8,504 bases of DNA from contig JASHTE010000272.1 of assembly GCA_030040695.1 (NCBI GenBank), positions 1-8,504 on the forward strand, given 5' to 3'. Origin of the DNA: Vulcanimicrobiota bacterium (GTDB taxonomy: Bacteria > Vulcanimicrobiota > Vulcanimicrobiia > Vulcanimicrobiales > Vulcanimicrobiaceae). A program made the position numbers and the translations under genes. Positions 1-6,659 of the stretch are shown one piece after another. The notes beneath the pieces were generated by a model, which saw only the letters and a list, made by a program, of their open reading frames with translations, made no database searches and had not been told where the DNA came from. Positions within the stretch are counted from its first letter, which is position 1. Each line of letters begins with the position of its first letter.

Positions 1-1803
1 AACTCCGTCTTCCTCCACCACTGCGTCGAGGCTGGGCTCGATTGCGCGCTCGTGCACGCACAGGAGATCGCGCCGTACGTGGAGATCGACGCCGAGGCGC
101 GCGAGCGGTGCGACGACCTCGTCTTCAATCGGCGTCCCGACGCCCTCACACGGCTAATCGATCACTTTACCGAGGCAGAAGCCCTGTCGTCCCGAGCGAG
201 CCGCGACAGCGCCGAGACGAGGGACGAGGGGGCATCAGAGGCCGCTCCGATAGAGGCACGCATCCATCACGCGATCCTCCGCCGGCGCAAAGACGGCATC
301 GAAGCGAAGATCGACGAGGCGCTCGCATCGCGGACACCCGTGCAGGTGCTCAACGAGATTCTCTTGCCTGCAATGAAGGAGGTCGGCGACAAGTTTGGCG
401 CCGGCGAGCTCATTCTGCCCTTCGTCTTGCAATCGGCCGAGGTGATGAAGAAGGCAGTCGCGCACCTCGAGCAGTTCCTCGAAAAGAAAGAAGGCGTGAC
501 GAAGGGGAAGGTCGTGCTTGCCACCGTCTTCGGCGACGTGCATGACATCGGCAAGAATCTCGTCAACACGATTCTCTCGAACAACGGCTACACGGTCTAC
601 GATCTCGGGAAACAGGTACCGATGAACACCATCCTTGAGAAGGCGATCGAAGTGAGAGCCGACGCGATCGGCCTTTCCGCGCTGCTCGTCTCGACGAGCA
701 AACAGATGCCGATCTGCGTCCAGGAGCAGGACGCGCGCGGCCTCCTCTTTCCCGTGATCGTCGGCGGCGCCGCGATCAACCGTGACTTCGGCAGGCGCAT
801 CGCGCTCGTCGAGGGCGAGCGTTTCTTCGAGCCGGGGCTCTTCTACGCGAAAGACGCTTTCGAAGGGCTCGACATCATGGAGACGCTCACAGGCGACGAG
901 CAGGCGCGACGCGATCTCGTCGAGCGCATTCGCGCGGAGGCGGTTGCCCAGCGCACGCGCAGTGTTGCCGCCGTGAACGGGGCGGCGGTACGCGCGCCTT
1001 CCGCCGTGCGTTCGCAGCCCGCGGAGATTCCACGGCCCCCCTTCCTCGGCGTCCGCACGATCGAGCGCCTCGATCTACGAGAGCTCTGGCCCTGTTTCGA
1101 TTTGCGTAGCCTCTTCCGGCTCTCATGGGGCGCGGCGAACGCCAAAGGCGAGCAATGGGAGAGACTGCTGAAAGATGAGTTCGAGCCACGCTTGGCACGC
1201 TATCAGGCGCTCGCAGAAGGAGGCGCGATCCTCGAGCCGCGCGGCGTCTATGGGTACTTTCGAGCGGCGGCGGAGGGCGACGACGTCATCCTCTTCGGTG
1301 AAGCCGGCGGTGAGCTCGCGCGCTTCACGTTCGCGCGTCAGGCGGGCGGCGAACACCTCTGTCTTGCCGATTACGTGCGCGAGCGAGAAAACGGGAAGGC
1401 CGTCGACGTGATCGCGCTACAGATCGTCACGGTCGGCGAAGAGGCGTCGCGCCGCACGGCCGAGCTGCAAAGCGCAGGTGATTACAGCGACGCGTACTTC
1501 CTGCATGGGTTCTCGGTACAATCCGCCGAGGCGCTCGCGGAGTACGTGCATCGCCGCATTCGCAGCGAGCTCGGCCTCGAAGCAAATCGCGGGAAGCGTT
1601 ACTCGTGGGGCTACGGTGCCTGTCCCGATCTCGCGCAGCACGCGAGCGTCTTCTCCTTGCTCGACGCGACGCAGCGTATCGGCGTGACGCTGACACAGGC
1701 GTATCAAATCGTGCCCGAGCAATCGACGGCAGCGATCGTGCTCCATCATCCGAAGGCGAGCTACTTCAACGCCGCCGCAACCAGGGAGATCGTGCCCTCA
1801 TAG
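1..1803 (+). CDS. metH: Cobalamin-dependent methionine synthase, C-terminal part (5' end outside window)
   Basis: MetH moves a methyl group from methyl-tetrahydrofolate through cob(I)alamin to homocysteine in the cytosol. The frame is open from base 1, so the gene enters from the left; 600 codons are present, about half the usual length of the family. Counting from base 1, residues 1-35 look like the end of the pterin domain. Residues about 82-165 are the helical cobalamin cap, with FGAGELILPFVLQSA followed by VMKKAV. Residues about 167-300 are the Rossmann cobalamin domain with GDVHDIGKN, where H181 is the lower cobalt ligand and D179 its partner. From about 350 to 600 lies the S-adenosylmethionine-dependent reactivation domain, with RYSWGYGACPD at 533-543. 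The position of E. coli Ser810 is a Thr (LLVSTSKQ), which I take as normal variation. The homocysteine domain cannot be judged here. The GTG at 52 is internal, not a start. Confidence 0.96.
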   Translation, partial: NSVFLHHCVEAGLDCALVHAQEIAPYVEIDAEARERCDDLVFNRRPDALTRLIDHFTEAEALSSRASRDSAETRDEGASEAAPIEARIHHAILRRRKDGIEAKIDEALASRTPVQVLNEILLPAMKEVGDKFGAGELILPFVLQSAEVMKKAVAHLEQFLEKKEGVTKGKVVLATVFGDVHDIGKNLVNTILSNNGYTVYDLGKQVPMNTILEKAIEVRADAIGLSALLVSTSKQMPICVQEQDARGLLFPVIVGGAAINRDFGRRIALVEGERFFEPGLFYAKDAFEGLDIMETLTGDEQARRDLVERIRAEAVAQRTRSVAAVNGAAVRAPSAVRSQPAEIPRPPFLGVRTIERLDLRELWPCFDLRSLFRLSWGAANAKGEQWERLLKDEFEPRLARYQALAEGGAILEPRGVYGYFRAAAEGDDVILFGEAGGELARFTFARQAGGEHLCLADYVRERENGKAVDVIALQIVTVGEEASRRTAELQSAGDYSDAYFLHGFSVQSAEALAEYVHRRIRSELGLEANRGKRYSWGYGACPDLAQHASVFSLLDATQRIGVTLTQAYQIVPEQSTAAIVLHHPKASYFNAAATREIVPS

Positions 1804-1841
1804 ACCCTTGCGGCTCCGGGTCTACTGTGATAGACTAGACC
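1801..1841. promoter_or_regulatory. TAGAC/GTCTA half-site cluster, probable toxin-antitoxin operator
   Basis: Four related half-sites lie in 41 bp: TAGACCC at 1801-1807, its perfect 7-bp inverse GGGTCTA at 1818-1824, TAGAC at 1831-1835 and TAGACC at 1836-1841. GGTCTA (1819-1824) is also the inverse of TAGACC (1836-1841). The cluster overlaps the predicted promoter of the antitoxin gene, and its first three bases are the metH stop codon. Phd/VapB-family antitoxins generally repress their own operon by binding palindromes at the promoter, so an operator is the natural reading. A metH terminator is less likely because no T-run follows the first palindrome. Confidence 0.6.
1808..1836 (+). promoter_or_regulatory. 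Predicted promoter of the antitoxin-toxin operon
   Basis: A weak -35 box TTGCGG (1808-1813) is followed by a 17-nt spacer and a -10 box TAGACT (1831-1836), which matches TATAAT at four positions. A TG dinucleotide one base before the -10 box (1828-1829) makes an extended -10. Transcription would start near 1842-1844, essentially at the ATG at 1844. No Shine-Dalgarno sequence lies before that ATG, so the first mRNA may be leaderless. The boxes are inferred by eye from a sigma-70-like consensus. Confidence 0.45.
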
Positions 1842-1843
1842 AA

Positions 1844-2068
1844 ATGAAGCAGGTCAACATGTACGAAGCGAAGACGCACTTTTCGCTCCTCGTCGGCGAG
1901 GCGCTCAAAGGCGAGGAAGTCGTGATCGCACGCAACGGGAAGCCCTTAGTGAAGTTGGTGCCCGTGAAGGAGCGAAAGCCGAGCGACGCCTTCGGAATGG
2001 ACCGTGGCAAGCTCTGGATCTCGCCGGACTTCGACGAGCCGCTTGAAGACTTCAAGGAGTATATGTGA
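1844..2068 (+). CDS. Phd/YefM-family type II antitoxin (VapB-like)
   Basis: This 74-residue protein should neutralise the PIN toxin encoded next to it and repress the operon. The N-terminal part, with MYEAKTHFSLLV and then EVVIARNGKPLVKLVPV, is the typical Phd/YefM DNA-binding fold. The C-terminal tail (DRGKLWISPDFDEPLEDFKEYM, about 53-74) is acidic and aromatic, as expected of the segment that wraps and blocks a PIN toxin. The ATG at 1844 was chosen because it gives the canonical start MKQVNMYEAK; a TTG at 1808 is in frame but lies inside the promoter. No ribosome binding site is visible. The stop codon overlaps the toxin start by 4 nt (GTGA), so the two are probably translationally coupled. 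Confidence 0.9.
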   Translation: MKQVNMYEAKTHFSLLVGEALKGEEVVIARNGKPLVKLVPVKERKPSDAFGMDRGKLWISPDFDEPLEDFKEYM

Positions 2069-2484
2069 GCGGCGTTCTTCTGGACACACATGTCTTCTTG
2101 TTTCTCGCCGATGAAGCCGAGCGCGTGCCCATCGAGTTCCGGCGCGCCGTCGATCAGGCTGAGGAGCGGTACCTGTCTGCTGCGTCAGCGTGGGAGATGG
2201 CTATAAAGTCGTCGCTCGGTAAGTTGCGTCTGCCTGAGTCGCCGGATCGGTACATATCGAGCCGCTCTTCCCAATTGCTGTTGCGCTCGTTGCCCATCTC
2301 GCAACGCCACGCGACCAGGGCAGGTGGGCTCCCAGCCCTTCACCGCGATCCGTTCGATCGCATGCTGGTAGCGCAGGCGCTCGAAGAAAGTCTCGTGCTT
2401 CTGACGCTTGACCCCCGAGTGCTGCAATATGATGTTCGAACGGTCCATGTTGATAAGCGGCGCGTGAGAAAGCGAGGTCGATAG
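2065..2484 (+). CDS. PIN-domain toxin ribonuclease (VapC family)
   Basis: This is a 139-residue PIN-domain protein. VapC toxins are magnesium-dependent endoribonucleases that cut RNA, often tRNA or rRNA, when the antitoxin is lost; the target here is unknown. The acidic active-site residues are all visible: D7 in LLDTHVFLF, E44 in SAWEMAIKSS, D95 and D98 in HRDPFDRMLVAQA, and D116 in LLTLDPRV. The pattern WEMAIK, GKLRLPESP, LPIS then HRDPFDRM is typical of the subfamily paired with Phd/YefM antitoxins. The start is a GTG overlapping the antitoxin stop. The C-terminus ends in a basic tail (KRRVRKRGR), slightly longer than I expect, which could help bind RNA. The catalytic set is intact, so nothing suggests a dead toxin. 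Confidence 0.92.
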   Translation: MSGVLLDTHVFLFLADEAERVPIEFRRAVDQAEERYLSAASAWEMAIKSSLGKLRLPESPDRYISSRSSQLLLRSLPISQRHATRAGGLPALHRDPFDRMLVAQALEESLVLLTLDPRVLQYDVRTVHVDKRRVRKRGR

Positions 2485-2491
2485 GAAGTTA

Positions 2492-2878
2492 ATGCTGTAC
2501 GATCATGTCGATTTTCGGGTCGGAAACGTTGCGCGTGTACGGCCGCTCTACGACGCGTTGCTCTTGGCGTGGGGGTACACGGATCTCCACGAAGACAGCG
2601 AGTCGGTCGGGTATCATCGCCCGGGCGAGACCGGCGACGACGCGTTCTTCTGGATCGTGCATGAGGACGGTCACGTCCCAAACGGAACGCGCGTCGCTTT
2701 CGCCGTGCCGTCTCGCGACGACGTCGATCGCTTCTCCCAGATCGCGCGCGAGCATGGCGCGCGCGAGCTCGACGGACCGCTGCTCATGTCCGAGTATAGT
2801 CCGAACTACTACGCCTCATTCTTCGAAGACGCGGAAGGCAACAAGCTCGAGATCTGCTGCCGCGTCGCTTTATCCTAA
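2492..2878 (+). CDS. VOC-superfamily (glyoxalase/bleomycin-resistance fold) protein
   Basis: This 128-residue protein has the two beta-alpha-beta-beta-beta modules of the vicinal oxygen chelate superfamily. It starts with MLYDHVDFRV, where H5 is the usual first metal ligand, and ends with YYASFFEDAEGNKLEICCR, where E120 is the usual last one. The middle position that is commonly His (in HVAF-like strands) is Arg here (GTRVAFAVPS, R67), so metal binding may be altered. Members include glyoxalases, dioxygenases, fosfomycin- or bleomycin-resistance proteins and many small proteins of unknown role; the substrate cannot be told from sequence. The ATG at 2492 has an AGGAAG ribosome binding site about 3 nt upstream, and the gene starts only 7 nt after the toxin stop, which suggests one transcript with the toxin-antitoxin pair. 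Confidence 0.88.
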   Translation: MLYDHVDFRVGNVARVRPLYDALLLAWGYTDLHEDSESVGYHRPGETGDDAFFWIVHEDGHVPNGTRVAFAVPSRDDVDRFSQIAREHGARELDGPLLMSEYSPNYYASFFEDAEGNKLEICCRVALS

Positions 2879-2963
2879 ACGCGACGCTACGATCGGTTCT
2901 CGCGTTCGCTCGCACCCTCGTACCTAGAGCCGCCGCTACCCGTACGATCGGGGCCGCGCCTGC

Positions 2964-2984
2964 CAGGAACGAGCGTCGTCCCTG
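2964..2984. other. Short hairpin in the 142-nt spacer before the transporter gene
   Basis: CAGGAACGA (2964-2972) and TCGTCCCTG (2976-2984) form a 9-bp stem around a GCG loop, with one A-C mismatch on the plus strand; read as minus-strand RNA, the mismatch becomes a G-U pair. It sits 36 nt before the transporter ATG and has no following T-run, so it is not a standard intrinsic terminator. It may be a leader structure or chance. The rest of the spacer (2879-3020) holds no gene, tRNA or convincing promoter that I can see. Confidence 0.3.
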
Positions 2985-3020
2985 AAGGTTGCCGGAGTGT
3001 GACGGGAGCATATCCGATGT

Positions 3021-3917
3021 ATGAACGTCCGAGAGATTTTGCTCATCGGGCTCGGCCTCGTGGCGCTGCTGCTCGTGGTTTCGTGGACGGCCCATATTGT
3101 GCGCCGGGGCGGATTCGCGTTGCCGAAGCCGCTTGAGCTCGGAATCGGGTTCGTGACGAACTTTTTCGACACTCTGGGCATCGGATCGTTCGCACCGACA
3201 ACGTCATTGTTCAAGCTATTTCATCTCGTTCCCGACGAGCGAATCCCCGGTACCCTCAACGTCGGAGACACGCTACCGACTATATTGGAAGCGCTTCTCT
3301 TCATCGGGTTTACGCGCAGTGCCGCGGTCGAGCCGGTTACGCTCGTTTCGCTCATCGGTGCTGCCGTTGTCGGAGCTTGGCTCGGGGCGGGCGTCGTTGC
3401 GCATTGGCCCCGGCGCTACATTCAGGTCGGAATGGGCACTGTGTTGCTCGTTGCAGCGGCGCTCTTCGTAATGAAGAACCTAAACTGGCTTCCGGGCGGC
3501 GGGCATGCGCACGCATTGGCAGGTATAAAGCTCGCGGTCGGTATCGGCATTAATTTTTGTTTGGGCGCGCTCATGACGATCGGCATAGGCCTCTACGCTC
3601 CTGCGATGATGATGGTGGCGTTACTCGGCATGGAGCCGGCTGTTGCATTTCCGATCATGATGGGTTCATGCGCCTTCCTCATGCCTTTTGCAGGCGTGCG
3701 CTTCATTCGGTTCGATGCCTACGCGCTGCGAGCTGCACTCGGCCTTGCCGTCGGTGGTATTCCGGGTGTGTACCTTGCGTGGAGATTCTTTCAGTGGCTG
3801 CCGATAACGGCCGTGCGCTGGCTGGTCGTTGTCGTTGTGGTGTATGCCGCGATTGCCATGTTGCGCTCGGCAGCGCAGGGTCGGTCGGGCGCCTCCCTTG
3901 ACTCCGCGACCACGTAG
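3021..3917 (+). CDS. TauE/SafE-family (TSUP) inner-membrane transporter
   Basis: This 298-residue, very hydrophobic protein belongs to the TSUP family (DUF81), whose members move sulfur compounds such as sulfite, sulfonates or thiosulfate, and other small organic anions. The two related halves of the family are visible: GIGFVTNFFDTLGIGSFAPT (41-60) and, in the second half, INFCLGALMTIGIGLYAP (177-194) with the following MMVALLGMEPAVAFPI. Membrane segments lie roughly at 5-27, 38-58, 80-98, 106-127, 134-152, 168-190, 192-212, 214-226, 234-256 and 264-282. The ATG at 3021 is preceded by GGGAG 12 nt away, and an in-frame TGA at 3000 excludes an earlier start. No sulfur-metabolism gene lies nearby apart from metH, so the substrate is open. 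It faces nagA tail to tail with only 22 nt between stop codons. Confidence 0.9.
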   Translation: MNVREILLIGLGLVALLLVVSWTAHIVRRGGFALPKPLELGIGFVTNFFDTLGIGSFAPTTSLFKLFHLVPDERIPGTLNVGDTLPTILEALLFIGFTRSAAVEPVTLVSLIGAAVVGAWLGAGVVAHWPRRYIQVGMGTVLLVAAALFVMKNLNWLPGGGHAHALAGIKLAVGIGINFCLGALMTIGIGLYAPAMMMVALLGMEPAVAFPIMMGSCAFLMPFAGVRFIRFDAYALRAALGLAVGGIPGVYLAWRFFQWLPITAVRWLVVVVVVYAAIAMLRSAAQGRSGASLDSATT

Positions 3918-3939
3918 CGGTCGAGGAGTTAGCCAAGCG

Positions 3940-5076
3940 CTAGGCGGTAGCAGCGAGGGCGTTATAGACGAACGCGCCGCCGACCATCGTGCCGGTGACG
4001 CGGTACTCCGCGTCCCATATCGAGAGATCGGCGCGCATGCCTGGGGCAATACGTCCCATGAGATGGTGATGGCTGACGAGCCTCGCGGGAGCGTGCGTCG
4101 CTGCGACGATCGCTCGCGCGAACGGTAGCTCGGCGTACTGCATGTAGTTGCGCACTGCCTCATCCATCGTGAGCGCGCTCCCCGCGATGGTTCCGTCGGC
4201 CGCGCGCATGACGCCCCCTTCGATGTGGTACCCGGAATCTGCCGGGGGCATGTTGTCCGTTGCCAGAACGATGCGTTCTGCGAGCGTACGGTGGAGGATG
4301 TCGATCATCACCGGTGCGACGTGGAAGCCATCGCAAATCACCTGCACGAGCGTGCGGCGGTCTTGAATGAACGCGGCGAGCAGCGAGGGATCGCGATGAT
4401 CGAGCGGCGGCATACCATTGAAGGCGTGCGTCAGCGAGCGAAAACCGAGCCCGATCGCGAGCATCCCCTCGCGGTACCGCGCCCCGGTGTGCCCTGCGGA
4501 ACACGTGACGCCGTGCTCGAGAAAGATGCGCGCAGCCTCAGCTGCGCCCTCGATCTCGGGAGCGAGTGTCACCATCAGGCAGCCGCCGTGGCACGCGTCG
4601 ATCATCTCCTTCGCGCCGCGCTCGGATGCGGGGAGCAGCCATTCACTCCGATGCACGCGCCGGAACTTGGGGTTCAGGAACGGGCCCTCGAAGTGCACAC
4701 CGAGACAGCGTGCGCCATGCGGCTCGTCCTCCTCGAGAGCGTGCGCCGCCTCGATGACTTCCGATGCAGCGTGCAGCATCGACTCCCACGGCGCGGTCAT
4801 GATGCCTGCCAAGAAACCGGTAACGCCGTAGCGCGCGAACTCGCGCGAGGCCACGGGGACAGCATTGCCTTGGTCGCGATTGAAAAGCTGCTCGGCTGCG
4901 CCGTTCGTGTGGACGTCGATGAGCCCGGGAGCGATCGTGCTTCCCTCGGGAAGTCGCAGATCGCACTCGCCGTCTACAGGGAGTATTGCGTCGATGCGTC
5001 CTTCCGCAATCGCCAAGCGACCGAACGTCGAGCTTCCGTCGCCAACCGCGATAGAAGCGGGCCCCAGCGTGACCAC
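3940..5076 (-). CDS. nagA: N-acetylglucosamine-6-phosphate deacetylase
   Basis: NagA hydrolyses N-acetylglucosamine-6-phosphate to glucosamine-6-phosphate and acetate in the cytosol, feeding amino-sugar catabolism or cell-wall precursor recycling. The 378 residues match the family length and the amidohydrolase barrel. Motifs in order: PGLIDVHTNG at 50-59 closing the small beta domain, GVHFEGPF with metal ligand E130, SAGHTGA with H196, THAFNGM with H217, DGFHV with H252, and TDNMPP with catalytic D274. These fall almost exactly where E. coli NagA has E131, H195, H216 and D273. The C-terminal GRIAPGMRADL returns to the beta domain. The start is a GTG at 5076; an in-frame TGA three codons upstream limits the choice, and no good ribosome binding site is seen. 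No nagB or transporter gene lies in the window. It probably follows the mutase in one transcript, 182 nt downstream of that gene's stop. Confidence 0.95.
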   Translation of the reverse strand: MVTLGPASIAVGDGSSTFGRLAIAEGRIDAILPVDGECDLRLPEGSTIAPGLIDVHTNGAAEQLFNRDQGNAVPVASREFARYGVTGFLAGIMTAPWESMLHAASEVIEAAHALEEDEPHGARCLGVHFEGPFLNPKFRRVHRSEWLLPASERGAKEMIDACHGGCLMVTLAPEIEGAAEAARIFLEHGVTCSAGHTGARYREGMLAIGLGFRSLTHAFNGMPPLDHRDPSLLAAFIQDRRTLVQVICDGFHVAPVMIDILHRTLAERIVLATDNMPPADSGYHIEGGVMRAADGTIAGSALTMDEAVRNYMQYAELPFARAIVAATHAPARLVSHHHLMGRIAPGMRADLSIWDAEYRVTGTMVGGAFVYNALAATA

Positions 5077-5140
5077 GAGCCGTCAGCTTCGAGCCGGGGC
5101 CGATTTCTCTTCTCCAAACGTAACTCGCGACGGGAAACCT

Positions 5141-5261
5141 TAAGGTCATTCGGCCGAGGAGGCTCCGACCGACGAGCGGAGCTAGGACGGAGGGAGCGAG
5201 GAGGCGGAGCAGGCGAGCTCGGACGGCGAGCGACGAACGGCTCTGAGACCGAATGACCTTA
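5141..5261. repeat. 121-bp intergenic element with perfect 13-bp terminal inverted repeats
   Basis: TAAGGTCATTCGG at 5141-5153 and its exact inverse CCGAATGACCTTA at 5249-5261 enclose 95 bp. The right arm contains the stop codon of the phosphomutase gene (5259-5261 on the minus strand), so in the mRNA the 13-bp stem begins at the UAA. The interior is strongly purine-rich on the plus strand, hence C/U-rich in the mutase mRNA, and so unlikely to fold much itself. The left arm is preceded by ACCT, giving a 10-bp palindrome ACCTTAAGGT at 5137-5146. Part of the interior (5176-5218) recurs at the window's right end. It could be a dispersed repeat, an mRNA stability or processing structure, or a transcript end. 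The remaining gap to nagA (5077-5140) shows no clear promoter. Confidence 0.8.
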
Positions 5262-6617
5262 CGCTTTGCCGTCTCGGATAAGCGCTAATGCTTCGTCGCG
5301 GTGCTGCTCCATGAGCTCCTCTGTATCGCCTTCGACGTTAAGGCGCAGGAGCGGTTCGGTGTTCGAGGGGCGGACGTTCATCCACCAATGCGGATAGGAG
5401 ATCGTTGCGCCGTCGAGGTGATCGATCGAGGCGTCCTTATAGTGCGACTCGATGCGTGCGAGCGTCGCGGGAACGTCCGCAACGTGCGAGTTGATCTCTC
5501 CCGACCGGAAGCGCGTGTTGATAGGCGCGATCACGGCACTCACGGGAACGGTGGCCTCGCTGAAGACCTCGAGACACTGCATGAGTGCGATCATCCCTGA
5601 GTCGGCATACCAGTTGTCCTTGAAGTAGAAATGGCCGCTATGCTCGCCGCCGAAGAGGATGTCTTGCTCGCGCATCGTCTTCTTGATGATGGAGTGGCCG
5701 ACTTGCGAGCGGATCGGTACACCGCCGGCACGCGTGATGAGCTCCGGAACGCTGCGGCTGCAGATGAGGTTGTACAGGATCTTCGCGCCCGGGTGCCGCT
5801 TGAGGGTGTTGAGCGCTACGAGCGCGGTGACCATGCTGCCGTCGACGATCGCTCCCTTCTCGTCGACGATGAACATGCGATCGGCATCGCCGTCGAAGGC
5901 GACGCCGAGATCGCATGCATGTTTCTTTACCGCCGCTTGCAGATCTGCCATGTTCTCCGGCTCGATCGGACTCGCGGGGTGATTCGGGAAACTTCCGTCG
6001 AGCTCGAAGTAGAGCGGGGTCACGTCACACGGGAGATACTTGAAGACGTACGGCACCGTCTTACCAGCCATGCCGTTTCCTGCATCGATGGCGATCTTGA
6101 ACGGTTTGACGATTCGACGGTCGATGAATGAGAGACAGTGCTCCGCAAACGCATCCAGCACGTCGCGCTCGGAGACGGTTCCGGGCGTGCTCGCCGCATC
6201 CGGCAGCGAGCCGGAGAGAATGCGATCGCGGATCTCCGCGAGGCCCGTTTCCAGGGAGATCGCTTCAGCTCGGGCGCGTGTAAACTTCATGCCGTTGTAG
6301 TTTGCAGGGTTGTGGGACGCCGTGATCATGACGCCGCCGTCAAAGGCAAACTTTCCGACTGCAAAGTAGAGCGCATCGGTTGAGACGAGGCCGATGTCGA
6401 CGACGTCGGCGCCCGCATCGGTCGCGCCGCGCGCGAAGGCTTGGAAGAGCTTGGTTCCCGAAGGGCGCATATCGCGCCCGACGACGATCGTGCGAGCGCG
6501 AAGGAGCGGGACGAAACAGCGCCCGATGCCGTACGCGACGTCGTCGTTCAGCTCTGCCGGATAAATCCCCCGAACGTCGTACGATTTGAAGATGCTCGTG
6601 TCGAGCCGCGGCTGCAT
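5259..6617 (-). CDS. Phosphomannomutase/phosphoglucomutase (AlgC/ManB type)
   Basis: This 452-residue alpha-D-phosphohexomutase interconverts the 1- and 6-phosphates of mannose and/or glucose, supplying precursors of GDP-mannose or UDP-glucose for envelope polysaccharides. All four signature loops are present: TASHNP at 99-104 with the phospho-carrying S101, the metal loop DGDADR at 242-247, the sugar-specificity loop GEHSGH at 324-329, and the phosphate-binding RPSNTEP at 416-422. GEHSGH is the form found in dual-specificity AlgC-type enzymes and in phosphomannomutases, which favours that activity over phosphoglucosamine mutase. The ATG at 6617 gives MQPRLDTSIFKSYDVRG, a standard N-terminus; the frame stays open about 350 codons further upstream, but that part lies antisense to the phosphatase gene and has no family similarity. 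The ribosome binding site is weak (AAGGGGA, about 17 nt away). The stop codon lies inside an inverted-repeat arm. Confidence 0.95.
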   Translation of the reverse strand: MQPRLDTSIFKSYDVRGIYPAELNDDVAYGIGRCFVPLLRARTIVVGRDMRPSGTKLFQAFARGATDAGADVVDIGLVSTDALYFAVGKFAFDGGVMITASHNPANYNGMKFTRARAEAISLETGLAEIRDRILSGSLPDAASTPGTVSERDVLDAFAEHCLSFIDRRIVKPFKIAIDAGNGMAGKTVPYVFKYLPCDVTPLYFELDGSFPNHPASPIEPENMADLQAAVKKHACDLGVAFDGDADRMFIVDEKGAIVDGSMVTALVALNTLKRHPGAKILYNLICSRSVPELITRAGGVPIRSQVGHSIIKKTMREQDILFGGEHSGHFYFKDNWYADSGMIALMQCLEVFSEATVPVSAVIAPINTRFRSGEINSHVADVPATLARIESHYKDASIDHLDGATISYPHWWMNVRPSNTEPLLRLNVEGDTEELMEQHRDEALALIRDGKA

Positions 6618-6629
6618 GGCGGCCTGTTC

Positions 6630-6635
6630 GGAGGT
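6630..6635 (+). promoter_or_regulatory. Strong ribosome binding site before the phosphatase gene
   Basis: GGAGGT is a near-perfect Shine-Dalgarno sequence. In the frame of the phosphatase, the codon at ideal distance (6-nt spacer) is CTG at 6642, not an ATG, GTG or TTG; the first conventional start codon is TTG at 6660, 24 nt away. The site therefore bears on which start is used. Confidence 0.5.
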
Positions 6636-6659
6636 CCCCTTCTGAAACCTCTGCCTGCG

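Noticed and set aside
42..545. 167-codon open frame at the left edge
   Set aside because: Arg-rich shadow of metH in another frame; the metH frame has clear cobalamin-domain motifs.
1801..1824. Intrinsic terminator of metH
   Set aside because: The 7-bp palindrome is perfect, but the loop is 10 nt and no T-run follows; the repeated half-sites fit an operator better.
2888..2951. TACGATCGG occurring twice in the spacer before the transporter gene
   Set aside because: Only nine bases, two copies, with no further shared flanks; GATCG-type words are frequent in this GC-rich sequence.
2989..3016. Promoter TTGCCG / TATCCG before the transporter gene
   Set aside because: The -10 box matches the consensus poorly and would place the start of transcription at or after the GGGAG ribosome binding site.
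5137..5146. ACCTTAAGGT as a separate regulator site
   Set aside because: The palindrome arises where the repeat arm meets ACCT; there is no second copy or promoter near it to support an operator.
4225..5256. 343-codon open frame on the plus strand
   Set aside because: It lies antisense to nagA and its intergenic repeat; composition is Arg/His/Ala-rich and no family motif is present, while nagA has every catalytic motif.
6441..6659. Upstream extension of the phosphatase frame
   Set aside because: It overlaps the mutase coding region in antisense, contains no domain, and would put about 70 polar residues before the first membrane segment.
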